The notes under the pieces were generated by a model. The model was given only the letters and a program-made list of their open reading frames with translations, ran no database searches and was not told the DNA's origin. A DNA stretch of 64,000 nt from Arcticibacter tournemirensis (GTDB lineage: Bacteria > Bacteroidota > Bacteroidia > Sphingobacteriales > Sphingobacteriaceae), in the NCBI RefSeq assembly GCF_006716645.1, contig NZ_VFPL01000001.1, positions 5,084,001 to 5,148,000 of the forward strand. The letters run 5' to 3'. Shown here piece by piece: positions 19,048 to 26,904 of this stretch; within the stretch, counting starts at the first letter, position 1; each line of letters opens with the position of its first letter. Made by a program: the position numbers and the translations under genes.

Positions 19048-19476
19048 ATGAAGACAGTAAGATATATTTTGCAGAACAAGCCCGGCGCTGTTTACTCAGT
19101 TGGTGTTAATACTTCGGTGCTCGAAGCGCTGAATGTAATGATGGATAAGAATATCAGCGCCCTGTTAATTACAGAAGGTGATTTGCTTCTAGGAATATTT
19201 ACAGAAAGGGATTATGCACGAAAAATTGCGTTAAGGGGGAAATCGTCGAAAGATACACCCATAACTGAAGTAATGACAGCAACACCAATTACTGTTTCTC
19301 TGGATGATGAGATCGACGTATGTATGCAGCTAATGACAAATAAACACATCCGCCACTTACCCGTTACCGATCAGGAAAAGATAATCGGAATGGTATCTAT
19401 CGGAGATGTGGTTAAGTCAATAATTGAGATACAGAAAGAAACGATCAAACAACTCGAAAGCTACATCAACAGCTAA
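19048..19476 (+). CDS. CBS domain pair protein
   Basis: 142-residue protein made of two CBS motifs forming one Bateman module, with no other domain. The first CBS spans about residues 10-65 (LEALNVMMDKNISALLI, then GIFTERDYARKIAL) and the second about 74-130 (ITEVMTATPITVS, then RHLPVTDQEKIIGMVSIGDV). Such stand-alone pairs bind adenine nucleotides and regulate partner proteins; the partner is unknown here. It ends 4 bases before the convergent ferredoxin-like gene, so the two transcripts probably overlap at their 3' ends. Confidence 0.9.
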   Translation: MKTVRYILQNKPGAVYSVGVNTSVLEALNVMMDKNISALLITEGDLLLGIFTERDYARKIALRGKSSKDTPITEVMTATPITVSLDDEIDVCMQLMTNKHIRHLPVTDQEKIIGMVSIGDVVKSIIEIQKETIKQLESYINS

Positions 19477-19480
19477 GTCG

Positions 19481-19813
19481 CTATTTCTTTAGGGCACGCA
19501 GCTTATCGAAGTCCATAACCAGGCGTTCTACAACCCGGCCATTTTCAAGATGTTCAGTTACAATCTCTTCGACGTCTGCTAACTGAACATTCCCATAAAA
19601 TACTCCCTCGGGGTATACCGCGACAGAGGGACCAAGTTCGCAGGCTTCCAAACAGCCCGCCTTCTGAGCCCTGATTTCGGTGTTCAGCTGCTTGTCTTTA
19701 ATTAGTTTTTTGAATGCAGCCACCAGAGAAAGTCCGTGCCCTTCACCGCAACTTACCCGGCTTCCCTCGGGTCGTTGATTGGTACAGATAAATAGATGTT
19801 TTGTATAAAGCAT
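19481..19813 (-). CDS. Thioredoxin-like [2Fe-2S] ferredoxin
   Basis: 110-residue protein starting at the ATG at 19813 (MLYTKHLFICTNQRP); longer in-frame starts would run into the divergent gene. It has the spaced cysteines of thioredoxin-fold [2Fe-2S] ferredoxins: Cys10, Cys22, then Cys54 and Cys58 in GCLEACELGPSVAVYPEGV. These proteins carry electrons; the redox partner is unknown. It is transcribed away from the TIGR01777 epimerase gene, whose start is only 22 bases off. Its -7 box lies so close to the ATG that the mRNA may be leaderless. Confidence 0.88.
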   Translation of the reverse strand: MLYTKHLFICTNQRPEGSRVSCGEGHGLSLVAAFKKLIKDKQLNTEIRAQKAGCLEACELGPSVAVYPEGVFYGNVQLADVEEIVTEHLENGRVVERLVMDFDKLRALKK

Positions 19814-19818
19814 AATAA

Positions 19819-19826
19819 CAAAGATA
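19819..19826 (-). promoter_or_regulatory. Candidate -7 element for the ferredoxin gene, almost touching the start codon
   Basis: The minus strand reads TATCTTTG, an exact TAnnTTTG match, ending 5 bases before the ATG at 19813. Transcription would begin at or within a base or two of the start codon, implying a leaderless message if this box is used. Confidence 0.5.
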
Positions 19827-19835
19827 TGATAAAAG

Positions 19836-20759
19836 ATGATTAAAACAGTTCTGATAACTGGCGCAACAGGCCTCATCGGAACGCGCCTTGCGCAATTGCT
19901 ATTGAACGAAGGCTATGTTATTCATACGTTGAGCAGGAAAGGAATATCCGGTCAGCCTGAAATTAAAGCATTTAAATGGGACCCCGAAAGAGGCACTATT
20001 GACGAAAAATGCCTGGAAAATGTCGATGCAATAATCCATCTGGCAGGCGAAAGTATTGCCGGTAAAGCATGGACTAAAAGCCGTAAACAAAAGATCATTA
20101 GAAGCCGGACTGATTCGGTACGACTCATATATCAGCTTATTCAAAATAATCCTTTGTCGAAAGTAAATACTATTATATCAGCTTCAGCTGTTGGATATTA
20201 TGGTGACCGCGCCGATGAATTGCTAACGGAAGAGTCACTGCCAGGCAATGATTTTATGGCTCAAACCTGCACTACCTGGGAAGATGCAGTTGACTATGGA
20301 GAATCCCTGGGACTAAGGGTTGTGAAGCTAAGAACCGGTATTGTTCTCGCATCAGAAGGTGGAGCATTACCACAACTGGCGGGTACGGTAAGAACAGGGT
20401 TTGGTGCAGTTTTAGGTTCAGGAAAACAATGGATGCCATGGATCCATCTTGATGATGCTGTGCGAATGTATAAGTTTGTCCTGACTAACGAAAAAGCCAC
20501 AGGAACTTACAATCAATGCAGCCCTAACCCGGTTACCAATAAGCAAATGACCCTTGCTATTGCCGATGTTCTGAGAAAACCTTTATGGCTGCCCCGGGTT
20601 CCTTCCTTTATTTTAGGTATTGTCCTTGGCGAAATGAAGGCAGTGGTTTTGAACAGCACCAGGACGTCTGCAGGAAAAATCCTAAATTTGGGATTCACCT
20701 TCCGGTTCAACACCCTTGGGGAAGCTCTTGAGAGTATATATGGAAAAAAGTCGCGTTAA
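19836..20759 (+). CDS. TIGR01777 family epimerase (NAD-dependent epimerase/dehydratase fold)
   Basis: 307-residue extended short-chain dehydrogenase-like protein of the TIGR01777 (YfcH-like) group. It has the N-terminal dinucleotide-binding GATGLIGTRLAQLL, the typical HLAGESIAGKAWTKSRKQ, the SASAVGYYGDR active-site region with Tyr, and the C-terminal DUF1731 segment. Enzymatic function is not established for the group. The last 20 bases overlap the start of a CPD photolyase gene, a strong sign of translational coupling. The divergent neighbour is a [2Fe-2S] protein. Confidence 0.92.
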   Translation: MIKTVLITGATGLIGTRLAQLLLNEGYVIHTLSRKGISGQPEIKAFKWDPERGTIDEKCLENVDAIIHLAGESIAGKAWTKSRKQKIIRSRTDSVRLIYQLIQNNPLSKVNTIISASAVGYYGDRADELLTEESLPGNDFMAQTCTTWEDAVDYGESLGLRVVKLRTGIVLASEGGALPQLAGTVRTGFGAVLGSGKQWMPWIHLDDAVRMYKFVLTNEKATGTYNQCSPNPVTNKQMTLAIADVLRKPLWLPRVPSFILGIVLGEMKAVVLNSTRTSAGKILNLGFTFRFNTLGEALESIYGKKSR

Positions 20760-22059
20760 CATATTCTGGTTTCGAAGAGATTTACGGCTCCACGACAACG
20801 CGGGATTGTACCACGCTCTAAAAGCGGGCCTGCCTGTTCTCCCGCTCTTTATCTTCGACCTCAATATTCTTGACAAGTTACAGGATAAAGATGATGCCCG
20901 TGTAACCTTCATTTTCGACGCCCTGGAAGCACTCAACAAAGAACTTGTTTCTTATGGATCGTCTCTTGTTGTTAAATATAATTTCCCGGAGCGTGCCTGG
21001 GAAGAACTTACCGGAGAATTTAATATTCAACAGGTTTTCACCAATAACGACTATGAACCTTACGCCCTCGAACGCGATGCTGAGATCTTAAAATTACTAG
21101 CGGAAAAAAGCATTCCGCTTCTCTCCTTTAAAGATCATGTGATCTTCGAAAAAGATGAAGTAAAAAAAGACGATAAACAACCATATACTGTTTTCTCTGC
21201 TTATAAAAGGAAATGGCATGAAATACTCAAACCCCAACAGCATTTTAGTTCATATCCGATTGAAAGTTATTTCCATAACTTCCACCATTACCAACCATTA
21301 GAAATACCAGGATTAAAGGCTATAGGGTTTCAAAGAAGCCCTATCACGTTCCCTTCAAAGCATTACGAGCATCTTATAGCGAATTATAAAGAAACACGTG
21401 ACATACCGGGGATTGAAGGCACAACGAAAATAGGCATTCATTTACGGTTCGGAACACTTAGCATACGAGACCTTGCCCGCTCAGCGTATGCTCAGCCTGA
21501 TGATACCTGGCTAAGTGAATTGATCTGGCGAGATTTCTATGCCATGATACTATGGCATTTCCCAACGACCACAACACATTCATTCAAAAAGGAATTCGAC
21601 AATATAAACTGGAGAAACAATGAAAAGGAGTTCTTATGCTGGTGTGAAGGTAAAACGGGGTATCCGATTGTAGATGCTGGTATGCGGCAGTTAAATGAAA
21701 GCGGCTGGATGCACAACAGGGCTAGGATGATTACAGCGAGCTTTCTTACGAAGCATCTCTTAATAGACTGGCGATGGGGCGAAGCTTACTTCGCCAGAAA
21801 ACTGTTAGACTACGATATGGCCAGCAATATTGGCGGCTGGCAATGGGCGGCCGGATCGGGCAATGATGCGGTGCCCTACTTCAGAGTATTCAACCCTGAA
21901 CTCCAGACTAAAAAGTTTGATCCGCAATTCAAATATATAAAGAAGTGGGTGCCGGAAGTAGGCGATCCCTTCACATACCCCCAACCTATTGTCGAACATA
22001 CATTTGCGCGGCAAAGAGCTCTCACTGAATTTAGAAAAGCCCTGGCGTCCAAGTTTTAA
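20740..22059 (+). CDS. phrB: Deoxyribodipyrimidine (CPD) photolyase, class I
   Basis: 439-residue flavoprotein that splits cyclobutane pyrimidine dimers with blue light. I place the start at the ATG at 20740 (MEKSRVNIFWFRRDLRLHDN), which overlaps the end of the epimerase gene by 20 bases. The N-terminal antenna-binding domain is followed by the FAD-binding helical domain with all usual signatures: SELIWRDFYAMILWHFP, GYPIVDAGMRQLNESGWMHN, NRARMITASFLTKHLLIDWR and GGWQWAAGSGNDAVPYFR. Asp and Asn residues contacting FAD are in LLDYDMASN. It contrasts with the cryptochrome-like protein at 17582-18850, where these motifs are degraded. Confidence 0.95.
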   Translation: MEKSRVNIFWFRRDLRLHDNAGLYHALKAGLPVLPLFIFDLNILDKLQDKDDARVTFIFDALEALNKELVSYGSSLVVKYNFPERAWEELTGEFNIQQVFTNNDYEPYALERDAEILKLLAEKSIPLLSFKDHVIFEKDEVKKDDKQPYTVFSAYKRKWHEILKPQQHFSSYPIESYFHNFHHYQPLEIPGLKAIGFQRSPITFPSKHYEHLIANYKETRDIPGIEGTTKIGIHLRFGTLSIRDLARSAYAQPDDTWLSELIWRDFYAMILWHFPTTTTHSFKKEFDNINWRNNEKEFLCWCEGKTGYPIVDAGMRQLNESGWMHNRARMITASFLTKHLLIDWRWGEAYFARKLLDYDMASNIGGWQWAAGSGNDAVPYFRVFNPELQTKKFDPQFKYIKKWVPEVGDPFTYPQPIVEHTFARQRALTEFRKALASKF

Positions 22060-22116
22060 CACTGAATTTACTTGATTTATACAAACATTACTATTTCAAA
22101 GCGGTTATCCCCTATT

Positions 22117-22156
22117 ATCAAGGTATCTTGATACTTATATCTTGATACTTGATACC
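22117..22156. repeat. Stuttered intergenic repeat (CTTGATACTTGATACC type), copy 2
   Basis: ATCAAG-GTAT-CTTGAT is a perfect palindrome at 22117-22132, followed by CTTGATACTTGATACC, the same block as in the odhA-odhB spacer. GGTATC and GATACC also pair across the unit. It lies between phrB and the nucleotidyltransferase gene. Confidence 0.7.
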
Positions 22157-22176
22157 ATAATCTATATTTTAGCCGA

Positions 22177-23076
22177 ATGAAACCAACATTACTTATTCTA
22201 GCCGCAGGCATGGCCAGCCGCTATGGAAGCATGAAACAAGTTGACGGATTTGGTCCCAATAACGAAACTATTATTGATTACTCAATCTACGATGCGATTC
22301 GGGCTGGATTTGGCAAAGTAAGTTTCATAATCCGTGAAGAATTTCTCGACAGCTTTAAATCAATATTTGAGCCTAAACTGAAGGGAAAGGTTGAGATCGA
22401 TTATGTTTTCCAAAGTTACGACCTTTCAAAATATGGTATTACTAAAAATATCGAAAGGCAGAAACCATGGGGCACTGGTCACGCAGTACTTGAAGCAGGT
22501 GCGCAGATCAACGAACCTTTCTGTGTTATCAATGCAGATGACTTCTATGGATATGATGCTTTCCAAAAAATGGCCAACTTCCTGAACTCTGAAGTCCGCG
22601 ACGACAACTATTCTCTAATGGGTTACGAAGTAGATAAAACCTTGTCAGAATACGGTGCTGTATCACGCGGAATTTGTAGAGTAAACAGCGAAGGCTACCT
22701 GCAGGAAATCAATGAGCGCACAAAAGTCTATACAAAAGAAGGACAGATTGTTTTTGAAGAAGATAACGGGAACATAACTCCTTTGCATGAAGATGCACGT
22801 GCATCAATGAATTTCTGGGGTTTTACACCAGCAATCTTTGAACAAGCGAAGCCTATGTTTACCCGCTTCGTTGAGGCCAATGAGAACAATCCCAAAGCCG
22901 AATTCTTTATCCCTTTAATGGCCGAAGAACTTGTTAAAACCGGCCAGGCCAACTTCAAAGTAATTCCGACTTCTTCGAAATGGTTTGGAGTAACCTATAA
23001 GGAAGATAAACCGATTGTTCAAAAGAGTCTTGCTGACCTGGTAGAAAACGGTACATATCCGGATAAACTCTGGTAA
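22177..23076 (+). CDS. Sugar-phosphate nucleotidyltransferase-like protein
   Basis: 299-residue member of the NTP-transferase (GT-A-like) fold. The N-terminus LLILAAGMASRYGSMKQVD is the nucleotide-binding loop (a variant of GxGxRxG followed by a Lys), and VINADDFYGYDAF carries the metal-binding Asp. The region after residue 200 is not that of a typical glucose-1-phosphate thymidylyl- or uridylyltransferase. It is a common Bacteroidota gene whose sugar and nucleotide substrates are unknown. It stands alone, convergent with the ribosomal cluster, and shares a bidirectional terminator with rplQ. Confidence 0.85.
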   Translation: MKPTLLILAAGMASRYGSMKQVDGFGPNNETIIDYSIYDAIRAGFGKVSFIIREEFLDSFKSIFEPKLKGKVEIDYVFQSYDLSKYGITKNIERQKPWGTGHAVLEAGAQINEPFCVINADDFYGYDAFQKMANFLNSEVRDDNYSLMGYEVDKTLSEYGAVSRGICRVNSEGYLQEINERTKVYTKEGQIVFEEDNGNITPLHEDARASMNFWGFTPAIFEQAKPMFTRFVEANENNPKAEFFIPLMAEELVKTGQANFKVIPTSSKWFGVTYKEDKPIVQKSLADLVENGTYPDKLW

Positions 23077-23090
23077 ACAAATAATTACCA

Positions 23091-23132
23091 AAAAAAAGAA
23101 GCTGCTCTTTCGAACAGCTTCTTTTTTTTTTT
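23091..23132. terminator. Bidirectional rho-independent terminator
   Basis: AAAAGAAGCTG and CAGCTTCTTTT form an 11-base stem with a ten-base loop, flanked by an A run on the left and a T run of about twelve on the right. It would stop the nucleotidyltransferase transcript on the plus strand and the 15-kb ribosomal transcript on the minus strand. Confidence 0.9.
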
Positions 23133-23150
23133 GATATATAAAGAAGAGTA

Positions 23151-23702
23151 TTACTCTGCTTTATCTTCACCCTTTGCAGGTCCTGTCTCAGGAGCATTGT
23201 CTTCAGCAGAAGGCTCAGCTTCTGCACTAACAGGAGCTTCTGTTTCAGCAACTGGAGCAGTTTCTGCCTTCTTTGCTTTACCAGAACCACGTCTGCGTGT
23301 TGTTTTCTTTTCAGGTTGCGCAGCAGCCTCAGCTTTGTAAGTAGTATTATAGTCTACCAGCTCAATAAGCGCCATTTCTGCGTTATCACCCAAGCGGTTA
23401 ACCAACTTTATAATACGGGTATAACCTCCAGGACGGTTGGCAACCTTCGCTGCTACATCGCGAAATAATTCAGTAACTACTTCCTTATCCTGAAGATAAC
23501 TGAAAACAGTTCTGCGTGAATGAGTTGTATCATTCTTAGCCTTTGTGATTAAAGGTTCAACATAGGTACGTAAAGCTTTAGCTTTAGCCAATGTTGTAGT
23601 GATACGCTTGTGTTTAATAAGCGAAGAAGCCATATTTGCCATCATCGCTTTACGATGGCTGTCAGTACGGCCTAAATGATTGATTTTCTTTCCGTGTCGC
23701 AT
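23151..23702 (-). CDS. rplQ: 50S ribosomal protein L17, with acidic/alanine-rich tail
   Basis: 183 residues; the conserved L17 fold covers about the first 120 ([20 protein letters not shown] is the diagnostic N-terminus). The remaining 60 residues are a low-complexity tail, first basic ([14 protein letters not shown]) and then rich in Ala, Glu and Pro. Extended L17 tails are common in Bacteroidota and probably disordered. It is the last gene of the ribosomal cluster, 98 bases after rpoA, and is followed by a bidirectional terminator. Confidence 0.97.
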   Translation of the reverse strand: MRHGKKINHLGRTDSHRKAMMANMASSLIKHKRITTTLAKAKALRTYVEPLITKAKNDTTHSRRTVFSYLQDKEVVTELFRDVAAKVANRPGGYTRIIKLVNRLGDNAEMALIELVDYNTTYKAEAAAQPEKKTTRRRGSGKAKKAETAPVAETEAPVSAEAEPSAEDNAPETGPAKGEDKAE

Positions 23703-23800
23703 TTTACTTTTGTTTTACATGCTTATACCGTTCCGGTTTGCTGGAGGAATTATAAACATGTCGCTTACTCTTTTATTATTCCCTGTCCTCTCGACAAGGC

Positions 23801-24793
23801 TTATTCTTCTTCTAATTTATATTTAGACAGGTTCATTCCAAAAGAAAGACCTTTTGACTTTACCAAATCCTGGATCTCTGTTAATGATTTCTTACCAAAG
23901 TTTCTGAATTTAAGCATATCTGCTACATCATATGAAACCAGGTCAGCAAGTGTGCGAATATCTGCAGCTTTCAGGCAGTTAAGGGCACGTACTGAAAGAT
24001 CTAAATCAACTAATTCAGTCTTAAGGATCTTACGCATATGAAGAATTTCCTCGTCTACTTCCTTAGTCTCCTCTTTAGCCTGAGCTTCAAGCATGATATT
24101 TTCATCAGAAAATAACAGGAAGTGATGTATAAGGATCTTTGCAGCTTCTTTTAATGCATCTTCAGGATGAATAGAACCATCTGTTGTAATATCAAGAACA
24201 AGTTTCTCGTAGTCAGTTTTCTGTTCTACACGATAGTTCTCAATAGTATACTTAACGTTCTTAATAGGTGTGTAGATAGAATCTATAGCTATAACTCCTA
24301 CGTTCGCATCAGGATTCTTATTTTCTTCAGCGGCTACATAACCTCTGCCTTTAACAACTGTTAGTTCAACCTCCAGAGTGACATTCGATTCCATATTACA
24401 CAGAACCAAATCAGGATTCAATACAGTAAAGTTGCTCGAGAATCTGGTGATGTCTCCAGCTTTAAATTGCTCCTGACCGTTAATCATCACATATACCTTC
24501 TCTGATTCACCGGTTTCGCCAGTCTTTTTAAACCTTACCTGCTTCAGATTCAGGATAATCTCAGTAACATCTTCAACAACACCTTTTATGGTTGAGAATT
24601 CGTGAGAAACCCCAGAGAAACGTACAGACGTAATTGCATAACCTTCGAGGGAAGACAATAAAATACGACGTAAAGCATTACCTATGGTAACACCGAAACC
24701 AGGTTCCAACGGACGAAATTCAAACGTACCGTCGAAATCCGTAGATTTCTGCATGATAACTTTATCAGGTTTCTGGAATGCTAAAATTGCCAT
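23801..24793 (-). CDS. rpoA: DNA-directed RNA polymerase alpha subunit
   Basis: 330 residues, full length. The N-terminal domain (to about residue 235) dimerizes and assembles polymerase: [20 protein letters not shown] and [15 protein letters not shown] are its core motifs. The C-terminal domain (about 255-330) that contacts UP elements and activators is intact: [20 protein letters not shown] (here VDLDLSVR), then [20 protein letters not shown]. It sits between rpsD and rplQ as in most bacteria. A ten-base-pair hairpin lies in the rpsD-rpoA gap. Confidence 0.97.
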   Translation of the reverse strand: MAILAFQKPDKVIMQKSTDFDGTFEFRPLEPGFGVTIGNALRRILLSSLEGYAITSVRFSGVSHEFSTIKGVVEDVTEIILNLKQVRFKKTGETGESEKVYVMINGQEQFKAGDITRFSSNFTVLNPDLVLCNMESNVTLEVELTVVKGRGYVAAEENKNPDANVGVIAIDSIYTPIKNVKYTIENYRVEQKTDYEKLVLDITTDGSIHPEDALKEAAKILIHHFLLFSDENIMLEAQAKEETKEVDEEILHMRKILKTELVDLDLSVRALNCLKAADIRTLADLVSYDVADMLKFRNFGKKSLTEIQDLVKSKGLSFGMNLSKYKLEEE

Positions 24794-24826
24794 TTATTTT
24801 CAGTTAAGTTTTTTTAAACTGTAAAG

Positions 24827-24853
24827 ACTGCCAGACACAACCGGTCTGGCAGT
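24827..24853 (-). promoter_or_regulatory. Intercistronic hairpin between rpsD and rpoA
   Basis: ACTGCCAGAC and GTCTGGCAGT form a perfect ten-base stem with a seven-base loop, 10 bases past the rpsD stop on the transcribed strand. No long U run follows directly. It could partly terminate, tune the ratio of S4 to alpha subunit, or serve as a processing site (inference). Confidence 0.6.
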
Positions 24854-24862
24854 TATATATTA

Positions 24863-25471
24863 TTACTTAGAGTACAACTCGACGATCAGGTTTTCCTTGA
24901 TGTTTTCAGGAATCTCATCGCGGCTTGGGTAGTTCAGGAATTTTCCTGTAAAATTATTAACATCCCACTCTAACCATGCATATTTATTGATTCTGCGTCC
25001 GGCAACTGAGTTTGTTACGGTTTCAAGCGACTGTGAACGTTCGCGAACAGCAACAACATCACCAGCACGTAGAGAATACGAAGGAATATTTACAACTTCA
25101 CCGTTAACAGTGATATGTTTATGACCAACTAACTGACGTGCTGCAGATCTTGTTGGTGCAATACCTAAACGGTAAACGGTATTATCTAAACGAGCTTCAA
25201 GGAGCTTCAGAAGGTTCTCTCCGGTAATTCCTTCCTTGGCAGAAGCCCGGTGAAATAAATTCTCAAACTGACGCTCAAGAACACCGTATGTATATTTAAC
25301 TTTTTGTTTCTCCATCAGCTGAACAGCATATTCAGACTGTTTTCCACGGCGCTTTGAAGCACCATGCATTCCTGGAGGATAATTTTTTCTTTCTAATGCC
25401 TTGTCAGGACCAAAAATTGGTTCTCTGAACTTACGGGCGATCTTGGATTTAGGACCAGTGTATCTTGCCAT
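24863..25471 (-). CDS. rpsD: 30S ribosomal protein S4
   Basis: 202-residue primary 16S rRNA-binding protein of the small subunit body. The N-terminus [20 protein letters not shown] and the S4 RNA-binding domain ([20 protein letters not shown], then [19 protein letters not shown]) are clear. The zinc-binding cysteines found in some bacterial S4 proteins are absent. In other bacteria S4 represses its own operon; the 121-base leader before this gene holds two hairpins that could play such a role here. Confidence 0.97.
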   Translation of the reverse strand: MARYTGPKSKIARKFREPIFGPDKALERKNYPPGMHGASKRRGKQSEYAVQLMEKQKVKYTYGVLERQFENLFHRASAKEGITGENLLKLLEARLDNTVYRLGIAPTRSAARQLVGHKHITVNGEVVNIPSYSLRAGDVVAVRERSQSLETVTNSVAGRRINKYAWLEWDVNNFTGKFLNYPSRDEIPENIKENLIVELYSK

Positions 25472-25592
25472 TTTGTTCGTTTAAAGTATCAGGCAGCCCG
25501 CAGCTGCCGAATCTTATCTTTAATTAATTATTTACGTTCTTATGTCCACTGTTTCGTGGCACGTTTTGAGTTTAGTTTTAGCTTTCAGCTAA
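25472..25592 (-). promoter_or_regulatory. rpsD leader with two hairpins, possible S4 autoregulatory site
   Basis: The 121-base gap between rpsK and rpsD contains GGCAGC-ccgca-GCTGCC (25491-25507) just before the rpsD start, and a CCAC/GTGG hairpin further upstream. Most gaps in this cluster are under 20 bases, so the length and structure stand out. Autoregulation by S4 is known in other phyla; here it is inference. Confidence 0.35.
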
Positions 25593-25982
25593 TTAAACTC
25601 TTCTCCTCTTTGGAGGGCGGCATCCGTTGTGAGGAAGCGGAGTAATATCCTTAATGGTTGTTACTTCGATACCTGCTGTCTGTAGTGTACGGATGGCAGA
25701 CTCACGACCAGCTCCCGGACCCTTAACAAATACTTCAACCTTACGGAGACCTAAATCAAATGCCACTTTACCGCAATCAGCAGCAGCTTGTGAAGCAGCA
25801 TATGGGGTATTTTTCTTAGATCCTTTAAAACCCATCTTTCCTGCAGATGACCAGGATATTGCCTGACCCTGAGAGTTGGTTAAAGTCACTATGATATTAT
25901 TGAAAGTAGCGTTTATGTGTGCCTGTCCAACCGGCTCAATAACCACAATACGCTTTTTCGTTACTTTTTTAGTCTTAGCCAT
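25593..25982 (-). CDS. rpsK: 30S ribosomal protein S11
   Basis: 129 residues; a component of the 30S platform near the anticodon end of E-site tRNA. The N-terminus is basic ([12 protein letters not shown]), followed by [20 protein letters not shown] and [20 protein letters not shown]; it ends with the family signature [13 protein letters not shown]. It lies 13 bases after rpsM. Confidence 0.97.
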   Translation of the reverse strand: MAKTKKVTKKRIVVIEPVGQAHINATFNNIIVTLTNSQGQAISWSSAGKMGFKGSKKNTPYAASQAAADCGKVAFDLGLRKVEVFVKGPGAGRESAIRTLQTAGIEVTTIKDITPLPHNGCRPPKRRRV

Positions 25983-25995
25983 TACTTATCTCGTA

Positions 25996-26373
25996 TTATT
26001 TAGTAGCCTTTTTCTTGTTAGCAACAGTCTTACGTTTTCCTTTACGGGTACGGGTATTGTTCTTAGTCCTTTGTCCGCGTACAGGTAATCCTTTACGATG
26101 ACGAAGACCACGGTAACATCCAATATCCATTAAACGCTTAATGTTCAACTGAACTTCAGAACGGAGAGAGCCCTCTACCTTAATCTGGTCGTTAATAATC
26201 GAACGGATCGCCGCTAACTGATCATCGGTCCACTCTTGTACTTTCACATCATACCCTATACCGGCTTGATCTAAAATGCTCTGAGCTGTAGCTCTTCCGA
26301 TACCGTAAATGTAAGTAAGGCCGATCTCTCCTCTTTTGTTTCTTGGTAAATCAATACCTGCTATTCTTGCCAT
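25996..26373 (-). CDS. rpsM: 30S ribosomal protein S13
   Basis: 125 residues; head protein contacting 50S and P-site t[23 protein letters not shown] and [19 protein letters not shown] are typical, with the helix-turn-helix region and the [19 protein letters not shown] motif before a basic tail ([10 protein letters not shown] type). It follows rpmJ after a 91-base gap occupied by a stuttered repeat. Confidence 0.97.
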   Translation of the reverse strand: MARIAGIDLPRNKRGEIGLTYIYGIGRATAQSILDQAGIGYDVKVQEWTDDQLAAIRSIINDQIKVEGSLRSEVQLNIKRLMDIGCYRGLRHRKGLPVRGQRTKNNTRTRKGKRKTVANKKKATK

Positions 26374-26382
26374 ATTTTTTTA

Positions 26383-26460
26383 ATGATTGATTGATTGAAT
26401 GATCGATTGATTGAATACCGGATTAATCTTAGTCATTCAACCTTTCAGTCCTTCAATAAT
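26383..26460. repeat. Stuttered intergenic repeat (ATTGATTGAAT type) between rpmJ and rpsM
   Basis: The left half repeats GATTGATTGAAT and GATCGATTGATTGAAT; the right half holds TCATTCAACCTTTCAG and TCCTTCAAT, which are partly complementary (TTGAATGA with TCATTCAA). It fills almost the whole gap between two ribosomal protein genes and resembles the other word-like repeats in this window. Confidence 0.65.
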
Positions 26461-26464
26461 TATT

Positions 26465-26581
26465 TTACCCCTGGCGCTGCTTGTACTTAGGGTTCTTTTT
26501 GTTAATTACATAAAGTTTACCCTTACGGCGAATTATTTTGCAATCAGCGCTGCGCTTCTTTATGGATGCTCTAACTTTCAT
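26465..26581 (-). CDS. rpmJ: 50S ribosomal protein L36 (Cys-poor form)
   Basis: 38 residues: [20 protein letters not shown], then a short basic stretch and the C-terminal NPKYKQRQG. It lies between infA (1 base away) and rpsM, the standard position. Only one of the usual four zinc ligands remains (Cys14): the first Cys is Ser, the third is Asn and the His is Tyr, so it should not bind zinc, as in other Cys-minus L36 proteins. Confidence 0.93.
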   Translation of the reverse strand: MKVRASIKKRSADCKIIRRKGKLYVINKKNPKYKQRQG

Positions 26582-26582
26582 C

Positions 26583-26801
26583 TTATTTATATCTGTAAGT
26601 AATTCTGCCTTTTGTTAAATCGTATGGTGACATTTCCAGTTTTACCTTGTCGCCAGGCAATATCTTAATATAATGCATTCGCATTTTGCCTGATATATGA
26701 GCAATAATTTCATGCCCGTTTTCAAGCTCCACCCGGAACATGGCATTGGATAATGCTTCTTTTATTATACCGTCTTGTTCAATAGAGGCTTGTTTAGCCA
26801 T
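26583..26801 (-). CDS. infA: Translation initiation factor IF-1
   Basis: 72-residue OB-fold protein that binds the 30S A site during initiation. It has the usual [20 protein letters not shown] start, then [20 protein letters not shown] and the C-terminal KGRITYRYK. It lies between map and rpmJ. A candidate -7 box stands 45 bases upstream, so the alpha-operon part of the cluster may have its own promoter. Confidence 0.96.
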   Translation of the reverse strand: MAKQASIEQDGIIKEALSNAMFRVELENGHEIIAHISGKMRMHYIKILPGDKVKLEMSPYDLTKGRITYRYK

Positions 26802-26845
26802 ATTTTATTGATTTCTATTTAATTATACCCTAACATTTGGGGTTG

Positions 26846-26853
26846 CAAAATTA
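26846..26853 (-). promoter_or_regulatory. Candidate internal promoter (-7 box) upstream of infA
   Basis: In the 103-base, very AT-rich gap between map and infA the minus strand reads TAATTTTGC, which fits TAnnTTTG. Transcription from it would give a leader of about 40 bases and could supply infA-rpmJ-rpsM-rpsK-rpsD-rpoA-rplQ independently. No clear -33 TTG is present. Confidence 0.4.
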
Positions 26854-26904
26854 AATAAAAAAATTTAATTTATTTGCTTCCTTCCTGTATTTTCTTATTT
26901 TTTG

